A DNA stretch of 64,000 nt from Thermoleophilia bacterium (GTDB taxonomy: Bacteria > Actinomycetota > Thermoleophilia > Solirubrobacterales > 70-9), in contig JAENWT010000002.1 of assembly GCA_016650125.1 (NCBI GenBank), positions 1 through 64,000 of the forward strand, in the 5' to 3' direction. A program made the translations under genes and the position numbers. Positions within the stretch are counted from its first letter, which is position 1. Every line of letters begins with the position of its first letter. Below the pieces are notes generated by a model. It saw only the letters and a program-made list of their open reading frames with translations, was not told where the DNA came from and searched no databases. Below are positions 40,405 through 51,038 of this stretch, piece by piece.

Positions 40405-41284
40405 TGGAGCGGCCCACAGCGAAGAGCTGCCAGGCGCCGGGCACGCCTTTGAGCTCGTGCTCGCCGCGGTCGGTCAGGAAAAGCTGGATCTCGTCAGCGA
40501 CCGTGTCGATCGCGCCGATCCAGAGGGGCCCCTCGCCGGGGGTCTCGACATAACAAGCGTTGGGCACGTGCTCGGCTACGTAGCGAGAGTGGCGCTCGTC
40601 GTAGCCGTCGTCGGACTCCGGCCTGATGACCAGCGTCGGACACTGGATGCTGGCCAGAAGATCGCGCACATCAGTTCCACCATGCACGGCCAGTGAATCC
40701 GCAAGGCTCGAAGGCCCCATTGCCAGGCGCTGCCAGCGTGCCCAGGCCTCCTGTCCGCCGTCCTCCAGATTCATGATGAAGCGGTTATCCGGCGAGTTCG
40801 AGCCCCAGTGCTCCACCATGGCCTTGACCCGGACGTCGCGCTCTTCGACGGTCGGCGCCCATTCGTATCCAGGTCCTGCGACCGGTCGGGGATTCGGGGT
40901 GAGCATTACCTGCGCCCGGACCAGGTCCGGGTGGGTGGCCGCAAAGAGGGTGGCCAATGAGCAGCCCTCGAGAATCGAGACCAGCGCCGGCTGCTCCGCG
41001 CCGGCGGCATCGAGCACAGCGAGCACGTCGTCCACCTGTCCTTCCAGCGAAGTCGCCCCGGCAAGCCCGTCCGACATCCCGTTGCCGCGCCGGTCGAAAA
41101 GGATCAGGCGAGAGAAAGACGCGATGCGTTCGAAGAAACTCGCGAAGAAAGGCAGATCCCAGCTGATCTCGATGTTCGATGCCAGGGCGGGCACCAGGAC
41201 CACGTCGAGCGGTCCCTCTCCGACCAGCTGGTAGGCGATTCGGAGGTCACCGTTCCTCGCGTATCGGGTCTCAGGTCGGTCCAC
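40373..41284 (-). CDS. Alpha/beta-hydrolase domain fused to the last residues of a lost adenylate cyclase domain
   Basis: 303 residues. Residues 10-268 match the alpha/beta-hydrolase half of the actinobacterial hydrolase-cyclase family (YARNGDLRIAYQLVGEGPLD, LILFDRRGNGMSD, LATLFAATHPDLVRAQVMLT). Residues 271-291 (TDRGEHELKGVPGAWQLFAV) are the characteristic final strand of the class III cyclase domain in those proteins. The ~180-residue cyclase core between them is missing without loss of frame. The hydrolase nucleophile is also gone: the GxSEGG elbow reads SILEGC, with Leu105 at the Ser position, and the late His site reads PGEGPLWIG. It is probably inactive as an esterase; it may bind a ligand or be decaying. 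Confidence 0.75.
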   Translation of the reverse strand: MDRPETRYARNGDLRIAYQLVGEGPLDVVLVPALASNIEISWDLPFFASFFERIASFSRLILFDRRGNGMSDGLAGATSLEGQVDDVLAVLDAAGAEQPALVSILEGCSLATLFAATHPDLVRAQVMLTPNPRPVAGPGYEWAPTVEERDVRVKAMVEHWGSNSPDNRFIMNLEDGGQEAWARWQRLAMGPSSLADSLAVHGGTDVRDLLASIQCPTLVIRPESDDGYDERHSRYVAEHVPNACYVETPGEGPLWIGAIDTVADEIQLFLTDRGEHELKGVPGAWQLFAVGRSINTAPFDPDR

Positions 41285-41304
41285 TCCGCCAGTCTAGTCC
41301 GCCT

Positions 41305-42402
41305 TTATCCGAGATTTGCCCAGACTTGCTTCGAGATTCCCTGGATAGTTTCGATCCCGTAGTTGAAGCCGTCAACGCCACCGCTTCCGACGGGATCCTT
41401 GGTGGTGAGCACGCTCAGGGTGTAATCCCGGCCCTTGCCTTTGACCCAGCCCGTGCTGTTCACCTGCCAGGGGCACTGCGGAATCGGATCGGTGCAGGTC
41501 GGCAGGGTCTTCCACCCGTTCTTGACCCTGACGGTCACGTCGGGATCGGGGACGGCCCAGTTGGGCGCATCACAGGTTGTGCCCCAGGGTCCGCAGGTGA
41601 TGCCGAAACGCTGATCCGGCTCAACACCCTGCATCAGGCTGTTGCCGTAGGCCCGTGCGTCCTCGCCGAGGATCGGCTTCCTGGCCAACTGAGCGAATCT
41701 CCGTTTGACCCTTCGGGCACAAGCCTTGCGCTTTGCGGGCTTGTTCAGCTTCTTGCATCTCTTGTGAGACCTCTTCTTGGCGTGCGCCCCGAAGGTCGGG
41801 CTTTGCGAGTTGTCGTAGGCGTACAGCTTCATCAGCTTCAGCTGGTCGGCCGCCGTCGTCTGGGTGTTGCCCCAGCCGTAGTAGTTGTCCGACTCGCACC
41901 CGACCTGGGTGTCGTTCATCGGAATCTTCAGGTTGAAGAGCTTGAGGGACGAACATCCACCGCCGAAATGGAAGAGAGCCGTCGCGGCGGCGTTGTCGCT
42001 GTTGTTGATCATGCGCGCCATCAGGTACTTGATCGAATACGGGATCTGCCCCGGGATCTTCACTCCCTGGCGCTGGTACCGGTTCAGCCACATGCCGAGG
42101 ATGTCGACCTTGGCGATGCTGGCCGTGTACTGGGTGGCGTTGCCCGTGCTCAGGACGTAGGTGTCGTTCGTCTCGTTGTCGAAGATCGCGGCCTGCTTGA
42201 CACCCTCGCGCTCCGAGAGGTAGTCGCAGACCCCGTCGAAAGGCGCGGTTGAGCCGGTGGGCGGCTTGGGAGTGACGCTGCATGCTCCGGTGCCCGCTGC
42301 GGTCGAAGTCGTGGCCAGTCCCAGGAAAGCGGCACAGAAGAGGATCGTCAGCGGGGCCAGCAGGAACTTAGGAGTCTTGCGTGTCGCGTTGATCTGGCGC
42401 AT
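41305..42402 (-). CDS. Secreted class A beta-lactamase-like serine hydrolase
   Basis: 365 residues, with a signal peptide (FLLAPLTILFCAAFLGLATT). Motifs: S95-I-A-K98 (SxxK), S135-D-N137, and K-N-G-W late in the protein (RVKNGWKTLP) in place of KTG. A basic insert (KKRSHKRCKKLNKPAKRKAC) with paired Cys separates the halves, absent in ordinary class A enzymes. It is a paralogue of 4312-5295, which has the same SDN and K.GGW motifs but is lipid-anchored. Likely peptidoglycan- or beta-lactam-related; substrate not determinable here. Confidence 0.8.
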   Translation of the reverse strand: MRQINATRKTPKFLLAPLTILFCAAFLGLATTSTAAGTGACSVTPKPPTGSTAPFDGVCDYLSEREGVKQAAIFDNETNDTYVLSTGNATQYTASIAKVDILGMWLNRYQRQGVKIPGQIPYSIKYLMARMINNSDNAAATALFHFGGGCSSLKLFNLKIPMNDTQVGCESDNYYGWGNTQTTAADQLKLMKLYAYDNSQSPTFGAHAKKRSHKRCKKLNKPAKRKACARRVKRRFAQLARKPILGEDARAYGNSLMQGVEPDQRFGITCGPWGTTCDAPNWAVPDPDVTVRVKNGWKTLPTCTDPIPQCPWQVNSTGWVKGKGRDYTLSVLTTKDPVGSGGVDGFNYGIETIQGISKQVWANLG

Positions 42403-42454
42403 GCGCCGGGATCCTCTCGTTGTGAATCGTAAAGTGAACAGTCGAAGGTATAAG

Positions 42455-42489
42455 GAGCCCCGGGTCGCAAAGTTGCGGCCCCGGGGCTC
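42455..42489 (-). terminator. Terminator-like hairpin downstream of katG
   Basis: On the minus strand GAGCCCCGGG pairs perfectly with CCCGGGGCTC across a 15-base loop, ten bases after the katG stop. The T-tract is weak (CTTATACCTT), so efficiency is uncertain. Confidence 0.6.
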
Positions 42490-42498
42490 GAGTCAGGC

Positions 42499-44775
<2,277 letters not shown>

Positions 44776-44915
44776 TCAGAAGTTCTAGCCCTAGGTTAAG
44801 CAATGAGTCCCGCAGGAGTCGTTCACTTGGCTCGAGGATCCACGTCAGGGTCCGGGGATCCTAGCCCCGACCGCTTTTTCGCTGATCGAAACCGACAGCT
44901 GTAGTCTCGGCGGTC

Positions 44916-46418
44916 ATGGAGCTGAATCGCCGAGACTTTGTCAAGGGAGGTCTGGCCGCGGGAATTTCTGCCGCGATTCCGGGCCTTGCGTTCCCCTCGG
45001 ATTCTTTGGCAGGTGCCTCGGAGGAAGTGCCCTGGTCTGATCTGGCGGATGAACTCGGCGGCGACCTTGTGCTCCCGGGGGACGACCCCTATCTCGGCCT
45101 CGCCACCCCCCGGGCGCTGCGGTACCTCAAGGACTCTCCCCAGGCGATAGCCGTCTGTGCCGGCGCCGGCGACGCAAGTTCGGCCGTGCGATTCGCCCGC
45201 GAACATGATCTGCCGGTTCGTGTGCGAGGGGGCGGCCACAGCTACGCCGGCTACTCGACCACGCCGGGGATCCAGATCGACATGTCGGGCATGCGTGGGG
45301 TCAGCTTTGACTCCTCAACCGGCCTCGCCGACTTCGGCGGTGGGGCGCGAGGCGTTGAAGAGGCGGAAGGACTCGAACCCCACGGGGTTTTCATCCCGAG
45401 CGGCAGCTGCACCGGAGTGGGCCTCGCGGGGTTTGCCCAGGGCGGCGGCTTCGGGCACTATGCCCGCCGGTACGGGCTGGGTTGCGACAACCTCGAAGAA
45501 GCCGAGGTCGTGACCGCCGACGGCGAGGTGATCACGGTGAGCAAGACCGAAAATCCCGATCTCTTCTGGGCCATCCGGGGCGGAGGAGGCGGCAACTTCG
45601 GTGTCGTCACCCGGACCCGGCTTCGCACCTTTCCCACCGATGCCCCCGTCTCGGTTGCCCACATCGTCTGGCGAGGGGTTGACACGTCGAGCCTGATCGC
45701 GGCGCTGTTGCCAGTGATTGAGTCGTCCCCTGAGGAGCTGTCCTGGCAGTTCACCTGCGACGCGACCTCCCCGTACAACATCACCGGCAACTCGGCACCC
45801 CAGCTGACTTTGCTCTGCCACAACTTCGGTCCCGCCCGGGAGATCAAGGCGGCACTCAAAAGGATCCTCCGTACCTGGAAGCCCGCTTCTTCACTGATTC
45901 ACGACCTGACCTTCTGGCAGGGCCACACTTTCTTCAACTCGGTCGGCCTGCCCGAGTCGGGCCTCTGGTACGTCAAGTCGCTCTTCATTCCGGGTGCGGT
46001 CAGTCAATCGGTGATCGACACGATCGTCGAAGCCTCAGCCACCTGGCCCGGCAGCAGCATCGGGCGTTCGGGGGTCGGCCTCACGCAGTGGAGCGGCGCG
46101 ATCACACAGCCCGGACCGGACGAAACGGCGTTCATCCACCGGGACGAGGGTTATCTCGTCGTCATCCAGACCTGCTGGGGCAACGATGATCCTCCAGAGT
46201 TGATCAAGGGCGGCAAGCGCTGGGCCGAGCAGCTGTTCGCCGACCTCCTGCCGACCAGCACCAAAGGGTCGTACCAGAACTGGATCGACCCCGAACTCGG
46301 CGATCCGCTTCGCGCCTACTACGGAAACAACCTGCCGCGACTCGTGAAGGTCAAGGGGCAGGTCGACCCCGACGATTTCTTCTCGATCCCCCAGGGCATC
46401 CCGGTGCGGCAGCCATGA
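44916..46418 (+). CDS. Tat-exported FAD-linked oxidase (berberine-bridge-like)
   Basis: 500 residues. Tat signal NRRDFVKGGLAAGISAAIPG. FAD-binding type 4 domain: AICA-like start (AVCAGAGDASSAVRFAREHD), PVRVRGGGHSYAGYS with the His that attaches FAD, and PSGSCTGVGLAGFAQGGGFG with the Cys usually forming the second covalent bond. Then DLFWAIRGGGGGNFGVVTRT. The C-terminal BBE motif is RAYYGNNLPRLVKVKGQVDP. It oxidises a sugar, alcohol or alkaloid-like substrate and reduces oxygen to peroxide. The stop overlaps the start of its paralogue by four bases. Confidence 0.9.
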   Translation: MELNRRDFVKGGLAAGISAAIPGLAFPSDSLAGASEEVPWSDLADELGGDLVLPGDDPYLGLATPRALRYLKDSPQAIAVCAGAGDASSAVRFAREHDLPVRVRGGGHSYAGYSTTPGIQIDMSGMRGVSFDSSTGLADFGGGARGVEEAEGLEPHGVFIPSGSCTGVGLAGFAQGGGFGHYARRYGLGCDNLEEAEVVTADGEVITVSKTENPDLFWAIRGGGGGNFGVVTRTRLRTFPTDAPVSVAHIVWRGVDTSSLIAALLPVIESSPEELSWQFTCDATSPYNITGNSAPQLTLLCHNFGPAREIKAALKRILRTWKPASSLIHDLTFWQGHTFFNSVGLPESGLWYVKSLFIPGAVSQSVIDTIVEASATWPGSSIGRSGVGLTQWSGAITQPGPDETAFIHRDEGYLVVIQTCWGNDDPPELIKGGKRWAEQLFADLLPTSTKGSYQNWIDPELGDPLRAYYGNNLPRLVKVKGQVDPDDFFSIPQGIPVRQP

Positions 46419-47920
46419 CCGCTCGAAGCACGATCTCCAGACGGACCTTTCTGGCCGGCGCGGGAGCGGGTGCGGCCGGGCTTGCGCTCGGCTCCTGCGG
46501 CTCCGACAGCGGCGATGAGTCGAATCCGGCCACCGCGAGTCTTCGCAAGGGATTTGACGGCCGGATCCTCGAGGGCGGCGATCGTGGATACCTGGAGCTT
46601 GCGGTGCCGACGGCGCAGCGCTTCGGCGCCACCCCGAAGGTCATCGCCGAGTGTGCCTCGGCCACGGATGTCCAGCGCGCCTACAAATTCGCCCGCGACA
46701 ACGAGATGCCCTTCGCTGTCCGCGGCGGCGGCCATAACTACGCCGGCTTCTCCACCACCGACGGTCTCCTGATCAGTACCCGTGGCATGGACGAGGTGAA
46801 GGTCGATGCCGACAGCCAGACGATCACCGTTGGCGCCGGGGTATTGCTCGGGCCGACCATCGAGCACCTGGAAAGGACGGGTCTTGCGATTCCCACCGGC
46901 CGCTGCAACGGGGTTGGTGTCGCGGGTCTCACGCTGGGTGGCGGCTGGGGCTTCGGGGCACGCCTTGTGGGCCTGACCGCCGACAGCCTGATCTCGACCG
47001 AGATCGTCACTCCCGACGGGCGGTTGCGCACGGCGAGCGAGAGCGAGAACGCCGACCTCTTCTGGGCGCTGCGCGGCGGAGGCGGCGGCAACTTCGGAAT
47101 CAACACCTCATTCACCTTCCGTGCCTTCGAGGTGCCGAAGAAGGTGACGGTGTTCCAGTTCGTCTGGCTGGACCAGGGGGTCATTCCGGACGTGGCGCAC
47201 GCCCTGATGGAGCTGGCGGTCAAGGCACCTCGCGAGTTCACCGTCGAGCCCGTGACCAGCCCCCTCTACAACTTCGCCATCCCCGGGCGGAAGCCGACGA
47301 ACCCGGTGCGGCTGACGGCCACGGGGCAGTTCACCGGCTCGAGGGCGGATCTCGAGGAGGTCATCAACCCGCTTCTGAAAAGGTACGAACCTCTGGGCCA
47401 AGAGATCATCGAAACGGACTTCTGGAAGGGTCACAGATACCTCGCGGACGCGACCCCGGTGGGCTGGTTCTCGGTCCACTCCGGTTTCGTCACCGCAGCC
47501 GTGTCCCGTGAAGCGGTAGGCGAGATCATCGACTGGGCGTCCCGCTGGCCGGTCGGCTCGATAATCCCCGACTCGAACTGGGGCTTCTTCTCTTTCGGAG
47601 GGGCGGTCGGCGACGTGGCTGCCGACGCCACCGCTTTCGTCCACCGGGACGCGGAGCTCATGTTCAAACTCGAGACGAGCTGGACCAACTCCGATTCGGA
47701 GGCCGACACCGAGCTTGCGAATGAATGGCTGGCCGATTTCTACGAAACCGTCCGGCCCATGACCAAAGACACCGCCTACGTCAACTTCTGCAATCGCGAT
47801 GTCGATGACTGGGGACGGGCTTACTATGGCTCGAATCTCGAGCGCCTCGTGAGCGTCAAGGCCAAGTGGGATCCGGACAACTCATTCCGGTTCGAGCAGA
47901 GCATCCCGACTTCGATCTGA
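46415..47920 (+). CDS. Tat-exported lipoprotein FAD-linked oxidase (paralogue)
   Basis: 501 residues, coupled to the preceding gene (ATGA overlap). The signal combines a Tat motif (ISRRTFLAGAGAGAAG) with a lipobox (LALGSCGS), so it should be folded before export and then lipid-anchored. FAD site: AVRGGGHNYAGFS (His), PTGRCNGVGVAGLTLGGGWG (Cys) and DLFWALRGGGGGNFGINTSF. The BBE end is RAYYGSNLERLVSVKAKWDP. Clearly a tandem duplicate of 44916-46418 that acquired a lipobox; the pair may handle the same substrate in released and anchored forms. Confidence 0.9.
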   Translation: MTARSTISRRTFLAGAGAGAAGLALGSCGSDSGDESNPATASLRKGFDGRILEGGDRGYLELAVPTAQRFGATPKVIAECASATDVQRAYKFARDNEMPFAVRGGGHNYAGFSTTDGLLISTRGMDEVKVDADSQTITVGAGVLLGPTIEHLERTGLAIPTGRCNGVGVAGLTLGGGWGFGARLVGLTADSLISTEIVTPDGRLRTASESENADLFWALRGGGGGNFGINTSFTFRAFEVPKKVTVFQFVWLDQGVIPDVAHALMELAVKAPREFTVEPVTSPLYNFAIPGRKPTNPVRLTATGQFTGSRADLEEVINPLLKRYEPLGQEIIETDFWKGHRYLADATPVGWFSVHSGFVTAAVSREAVGEIIDWASRWPVGSIIPDSNWGFFSFGGAVGDVAADATAFVHRDAELMFKLETSWTNSDSEADTELANEWLADFYETVRPMTKDTAYVNFCNRDVDDWGRAYYGSNLERLVSVKAKWDPDNSFRFEQSIPTSI

Positions 47921-47976
47921 TCGTGCCAATGCCGCTCCGGCCCCAGCCGGGCTGGTTCTGCCGTTAAGGTGTCCGT

Positions 47977-49473
47977 ATGGATGTAAATGTAACGCCGAAA
48001 AGGACGATCGGCAGGCTCCCGCCCTCGCTGGCGGTGACCTTCGCTGTGGTTGTGCTGCCCGTTCTGCTTGCGCTTGCCCTGAGGATCGGGGATGCCGTCA
48101 CCTCTCCGATCGTGCTCATCCTGGTGCCGATCACGCTTTCCATCGGCATTTCGCGAGGCCTTTCCGCGTTCTGGAAGCACCGCGCCGCTTCGTCTGACGT
48201 CCTCTATGAAGACCTGATGATCTGGGGCTGGTTTCGCAGCTGGCGATTCGAGCGATTGCTCGACCGGTCAGAAACCTTCGTCGGACCGAATGCCGAGTCC
48301 GGTCTGAGCACGAAACAGCGGGCGAAGAAGCTTGAGCAGCTGTCGGCGGCGCTCGAGGCCTGCGATCCGCACACCCACGGCCATTCCCGCCGGGTCGCCC
48401 GTCACTCGGCGACCATAGCCAAGCGCCTGAAGCTGCCGCCGGAAGAAGTCGCGAGGATCCGGACCGCCGCGCTGCTCCACGACGTCGGCAAGATCGAGAC
48501 GCCGCGGGAGATCATCGAGAAGCCCGGCAAGCTGACCGACGCCGAGTTCGAGGTGATCAAGTTGCACCCGGGAGCGGGCGCCGAAATGGTCGCCGAATTG
48601 AACGATCCCGAACTGACTTCGATGGTCCGCCACCACCATGAGCGGATCGACGGCCGCGGCTACCCCGACGGGCTCAGCGGCGAGGAAATCCCCCTCGGAG
48701 CACGGATCATCGCCGTCGCTGACACTTTCGACGCACTCACTTCAGCCCGCCCCTATCGGCCACCCAGGGCCCACGAATTCGCGATCGCGATCCTTCGCGA
48801 GGAATCCGGGAAACAGCTTGACGCGGCCGCGGTGGGGGCCTTCGACAGTCGTTACGCCGGCCACCGGCCGGTCGCTTTGGCCTCCGCCGCGCTCGGCATG
48901 GGCCGGCAGGCCGGACAGTCCCTGATCGGACTTGGCAGCGGTGCGGCACAGGTCGCGGCGGTCGGGGCCGCGGCGACCGTGATCGGGACCGCCCCGGCTG
49001 ACAAGCCGCCGCCTGATCCGCTCCAGGACAAGACGCCGGTCGTGCGACAGGCCTCGGCCAACGGTGTGACTCCGGTGGTTGCCTCCCCGGCGGGCGCCGG
49101 CACCGGCGGCAATTCCAAGGGCGAGCCCGGTTCCGGGTCAAAGGAGCCCGGCGGCAACAACTCGAACCAGTCCGGTGAGGGTGGCGGTAACGGCGGCGGC
49201 AACGGTCAGGGCGGCGGCAATGGCGGTGGCGGAGGTAACGGCGGAACCGGGGGCGGCGGCAACGGCGGTACCGGAGGCGGTGGCAGTGGCGGCGGTTCAG
49301 GCTCGGGCGGCAGTCTCCAGACTCAGAATCCGGTCGCTCCGGTCACCGAAGCGGTTCAGGGTGCGGTCGACAATCTCCCCACAGTGCCCAAGGAAGTCCC
49401 GGGATCCGAGAGTGTGAATGGTGCCTTGAACGGCGTCAAGGACCTCCCGGGCAAGCTGCTGAATCCCCGCTGA
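47977..49473 (+). CDS. Membrane HD-GYP domain protein with Gly-rich tail
   Basis: 498 residues. Two N-terminal transmembrane helices (about 18-58, LAVTFAVVVLPVLLALALRI and the following segment), then an HD-GYP domain (about 105-290): HTHGHSRRVARHS, AALLHDVGKIETP, HPGAGAEMV, RHHHERIDGRGYPDGLSG and DTFDALTSARPYRPPR. All metal-binding residues and the GYP motif are present, so it may hydrolyse cyclic di-GMP or a related dinucleotide. The last 190 residues are an Ala/Gly hydrophobic stretch and a long Gly/Asn-rich low-complexity part, a tail plan shared with the sigma factor at 54699. Confidence 0.85.
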   Translation: MDVNVTPKRTIGRLPPSLAVTFAVVVLPVLLALALRIGDAVTSPIVLILVPITLSIGISRGLSAFWKHRAASSDVLYEDLMIWGWFRSWRFERLLDRSETFVGPNAESGLSTKQRAKKLEQLSAALEACDPHTHGHSRRVARHSATIAKRLKLPPEEVARIRTAALLHDVGKIETPREIIEKPGKLTDAEFEVIKLHPGAGAEMVAELNDPELTSMVRHHHERIDGRGYPDGLSGEEIPLGARIIAVADTFDALTSARPYRPPRAHEFAIAILREESGKQLDAAAVGAFDSRYAGHRPVALASAALGMGRQAGQSLIGLGSGAAQVAAVGAAATVIGTAPADKPPPDPLQDKTPVVRQASANGVTPVVASPAGAGTGGNSKGEPGSGSKEPGGNNSNQSGEGGGNGGGNGQGGGNGGGGGNGGTGGGGNGGTGGGGSGGGSGSGGSLQTQNPVAPVTEAVQGAVDNLPTVPKEVPGSESVNGALNGVKDLPGKLLNPR

Positions 49474-49930
49474 GGGACCCGGCCACCGGCGAGCGGTTCT
49501 CGTACGAGATCGAGCTGGTGCCGCCGAGCGGCCTGCGCATCGTCTCCGAGAAGAAAGGCGAGCGGCGGGAGCCGGCCTTCATCCCGCAGCCCTCGCCCGG
49601 GTACCTGCATTCATTCGGGCTGACCCGGCGCTACGTCGTGATCGTCACCCAGCCCTGGAACTTCAACCTGCAAGCTGGTCAAGGCCGACGTCAAGAAGGG
49701 CGAGTCGAAGATCTGGCGCGAGCGCGGGGTCTACCCGGGCGAGCCGGTCTTCGTGCCGCGGCCGCACGCCCGGTCCGAGGACGACGGCGTGGTCATGACG
49801 GTCGTCCTCGACGGGCGCCGCCGGGCCTCGGCCCTGGTCGTGCTGGACGCCAAGTCGATGCAGGAGATCGCACGGGCCTCGGGTGCCACACCACATCCCG
49901 TTCGGCTTCCACGGGCTTTACACCGGCTAG
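49470..49930 (+). pseudogene. Carotenoid oxygenase (RPE65/lignostilbene dioxygenase family) remnant
   Basis: Three pieces in different frames add up to parts of one enzyme. Frame 1 from 49470: DPATGERFSYEIELVPPSG ... PGYLHSFGLTRRYVVIVTQP, broken at about 49670. Frame 2: KLVKADVKKGESKIWRERG, VYPGEPVFVPRPHARSEDDG, ALVVLDAKSMQEIARAS. Frame 3 ends PHHIPFGFHGLYTG and a stop at 49930. EPVFVPRP, EDDG and the final IPFGFHG are diagnostic of the family. There are two frameshifts, a missing N-terminus and an internal deletion. It is sandwiched against the HD-GYP stop and the CDF gene. Confidence 0.8.
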
Positions 49931-50655
49931 GGCCCGATCGTCTGGCAGCAGTTGTCGTGTTCGGAGCCGACCGCCGGTGCCCCGACGCAACATCCCTCGC
50001 CTCGCCACGCGTCCAATCCCTCCTTCACAGCGACCGCGGCGATGAGCAGCCCCACGGCCGGATCGAGCCACCAGGCCCCGAACAGGGCGTTACCGAGCAA
50101 CCCGACGAGGAGCGCCCCGGCCAGGTACGCGCAAAGCATGTTCTGGCGCCCTTCACCCTTGGTTGCGGCTGAACCGAGCTGGTCGGCCAGGCGCTGCTTC
50201 GCGATCCCCAGGTAGGGCATCGCGATGAGGCTGCTCGCGCTGAGCGCGATGCCCAGCCAACTTACGTCCGGGTGCTCGCCGGTCAGCAGTGCCTTGATCG
50301 ATTCGAAGCCCACGTAGGGGGCCAGGAGGAAGAATTGAATCGCCACCAGCTTCTGGGCGCGGGTTTCGGCTTCGTCGGAAAAGGTGCGGCCCCCTGTAAA
50401 TCGCCAGATGATGATGACGCTGGCGAAGCCTTCGATCGCCGAGTCGATGCCAAAGCCGATCAGCGCCACCGAGCCGGCGAGGATGCCCGCGAGGATGCCG
50501 ATGCCGCCTTCGATCGTCATCCAGCCGAGGCTCACCCAGGAAAGCAGTCGGACCCTTGCCGCAAGCCGGCGCCGCTCCGCGTCGGGGGAGTGACCAATGC
50601 CGGGTGAACCAACCCCCGCTGCGACCACTTCCAGCTGGGTATCCCCGGCGTTCAC
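49927..50655 (-). CDS. Cation efflux protein (CDF-like) with Cys-rich tail
   Basis: 242 residues with five to six transmembrane segments. LGWMTIEGGIGILAGILAGS, then ALIGFGIDSAIEGFASVIII holds the D in the first metal site, and the later LLGNALFGAWWLDPAVGLLI lies in the second. The tail GEGCCVGAPAVGSEHDNCCQ has four cysteines, probably a cytoplasmic metal site. Its start overlaps the ArsR gene stop by four bases. I infer export of zinc, cadmium or a similar ion, controlled by the adjacent repressor. Confidence 0.8.
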   Translation of the reverse strand: MNAGDTQLEVVAAGVGSPGIGHSPDAERRRLAARVRLLSWVSLGWMTIEGGIGILAGILAGSVALIGFGIDSAIEGFASVIIIWRFTGGRTFSDEAETRAQKLVAIQFFLLAPYVGFESIKALLTGEHPDVSWLGIALSASSLIAMPYLGIAKQRLADQLGSAATKGEGRQNMLCAYLAGALLVGLLGNALFGAWWLDPAVGLLIAAVAVKEGLDAWRGEGCCVGAPAVGSEHDNCCQTIGP

Positions 50656-51014
50656 CGGGACACCGTCACTTTGGTGCCGAGGATCGCGTCGAGTAGCTTG
50701 CGACCCTCAGGGGAAAGCGAGTACAGGACCATCTTGCCGTCCCTCCTTGACTCGACCAGCCCGGCGTTTCGAAGAGTCCGGGCGTGGTGGGACACCAGCT
50801 TGTCCGACCGCCCGCAGACCCAAGCCAAATCGCAGACACAGAGTTCGTCACCGTCGCGTAGGGTGATGGCCACCATCAGTCGGGTCGGATCACCGAACGC
50901 TTTGGCGGCTTCGCTTGCCGTCGAAAGCGACGCGAGCGACGGGCGATTCCTGCGCAGCTTCTCGGCGACGGTCAGGTCGAGGCAAAGCAGGTCACAGCGA
51001 TCTGGATCGGTCAT
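50652..51014 (-). CDS. ArsR/SmtB-family metal-sensing repressor (CadC/CmtR-like)
   Basis: 120 residues. Cysteines at both expected places for a soft-metal site: CDLLCLD at the N-terminus and ELCVCDLAWV in helix 3 (the CadC ELCVCDL box). Winged helix: DKLVSHHARTLRNAGLVESR, then RDGKMVLYSLSP. This pattern suits sensing of Cd, Pb or Zn. It leads the efflux gene in a coupled pair and faces a second CDF gene across a 24-base gap that holds a palindrome. Confidence 0.9.
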   Translation of the reverse strand: MTDPDRCDLLCLDLTVAEKLRRNRPSLASLSTASEAAKAFGDPTRLMVAITLRDGDELCVCDLAWVCGRSDKLVSHHARTLRNAGLVESRRDGKMVLYSLSPEGRKLLDAILGTKVTVSR

Positions 51015-51023
51015 TACAATATC

Positions 51024-51037
51024 CTAACGATTGTTAG
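51024..51037. promoter_or_regulatory. Candidate ArsR-family operator
   Basis: CTAACGATTGTTAG: perfect CTAAC/GTTAG inverted repeat with a four-base spacer, in the gap between the divergent repressor and CDF genes. It overlaps the only space available for both promoters and ends one base before the 51039 start codon, so repression and a near-leaderless CDF mRNA are plausible. Confidence 0.65.
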
Positions 51038-51038
51038 A

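Noticed and set aside
49079..49417. Gly-rich repeat at the end of the HD-GYP gene as a PE-PGRS-like protein
   Set aside because: It is in frame with the HD-GYP protein and simply forms its low-complexity tail; no PE domain is present.
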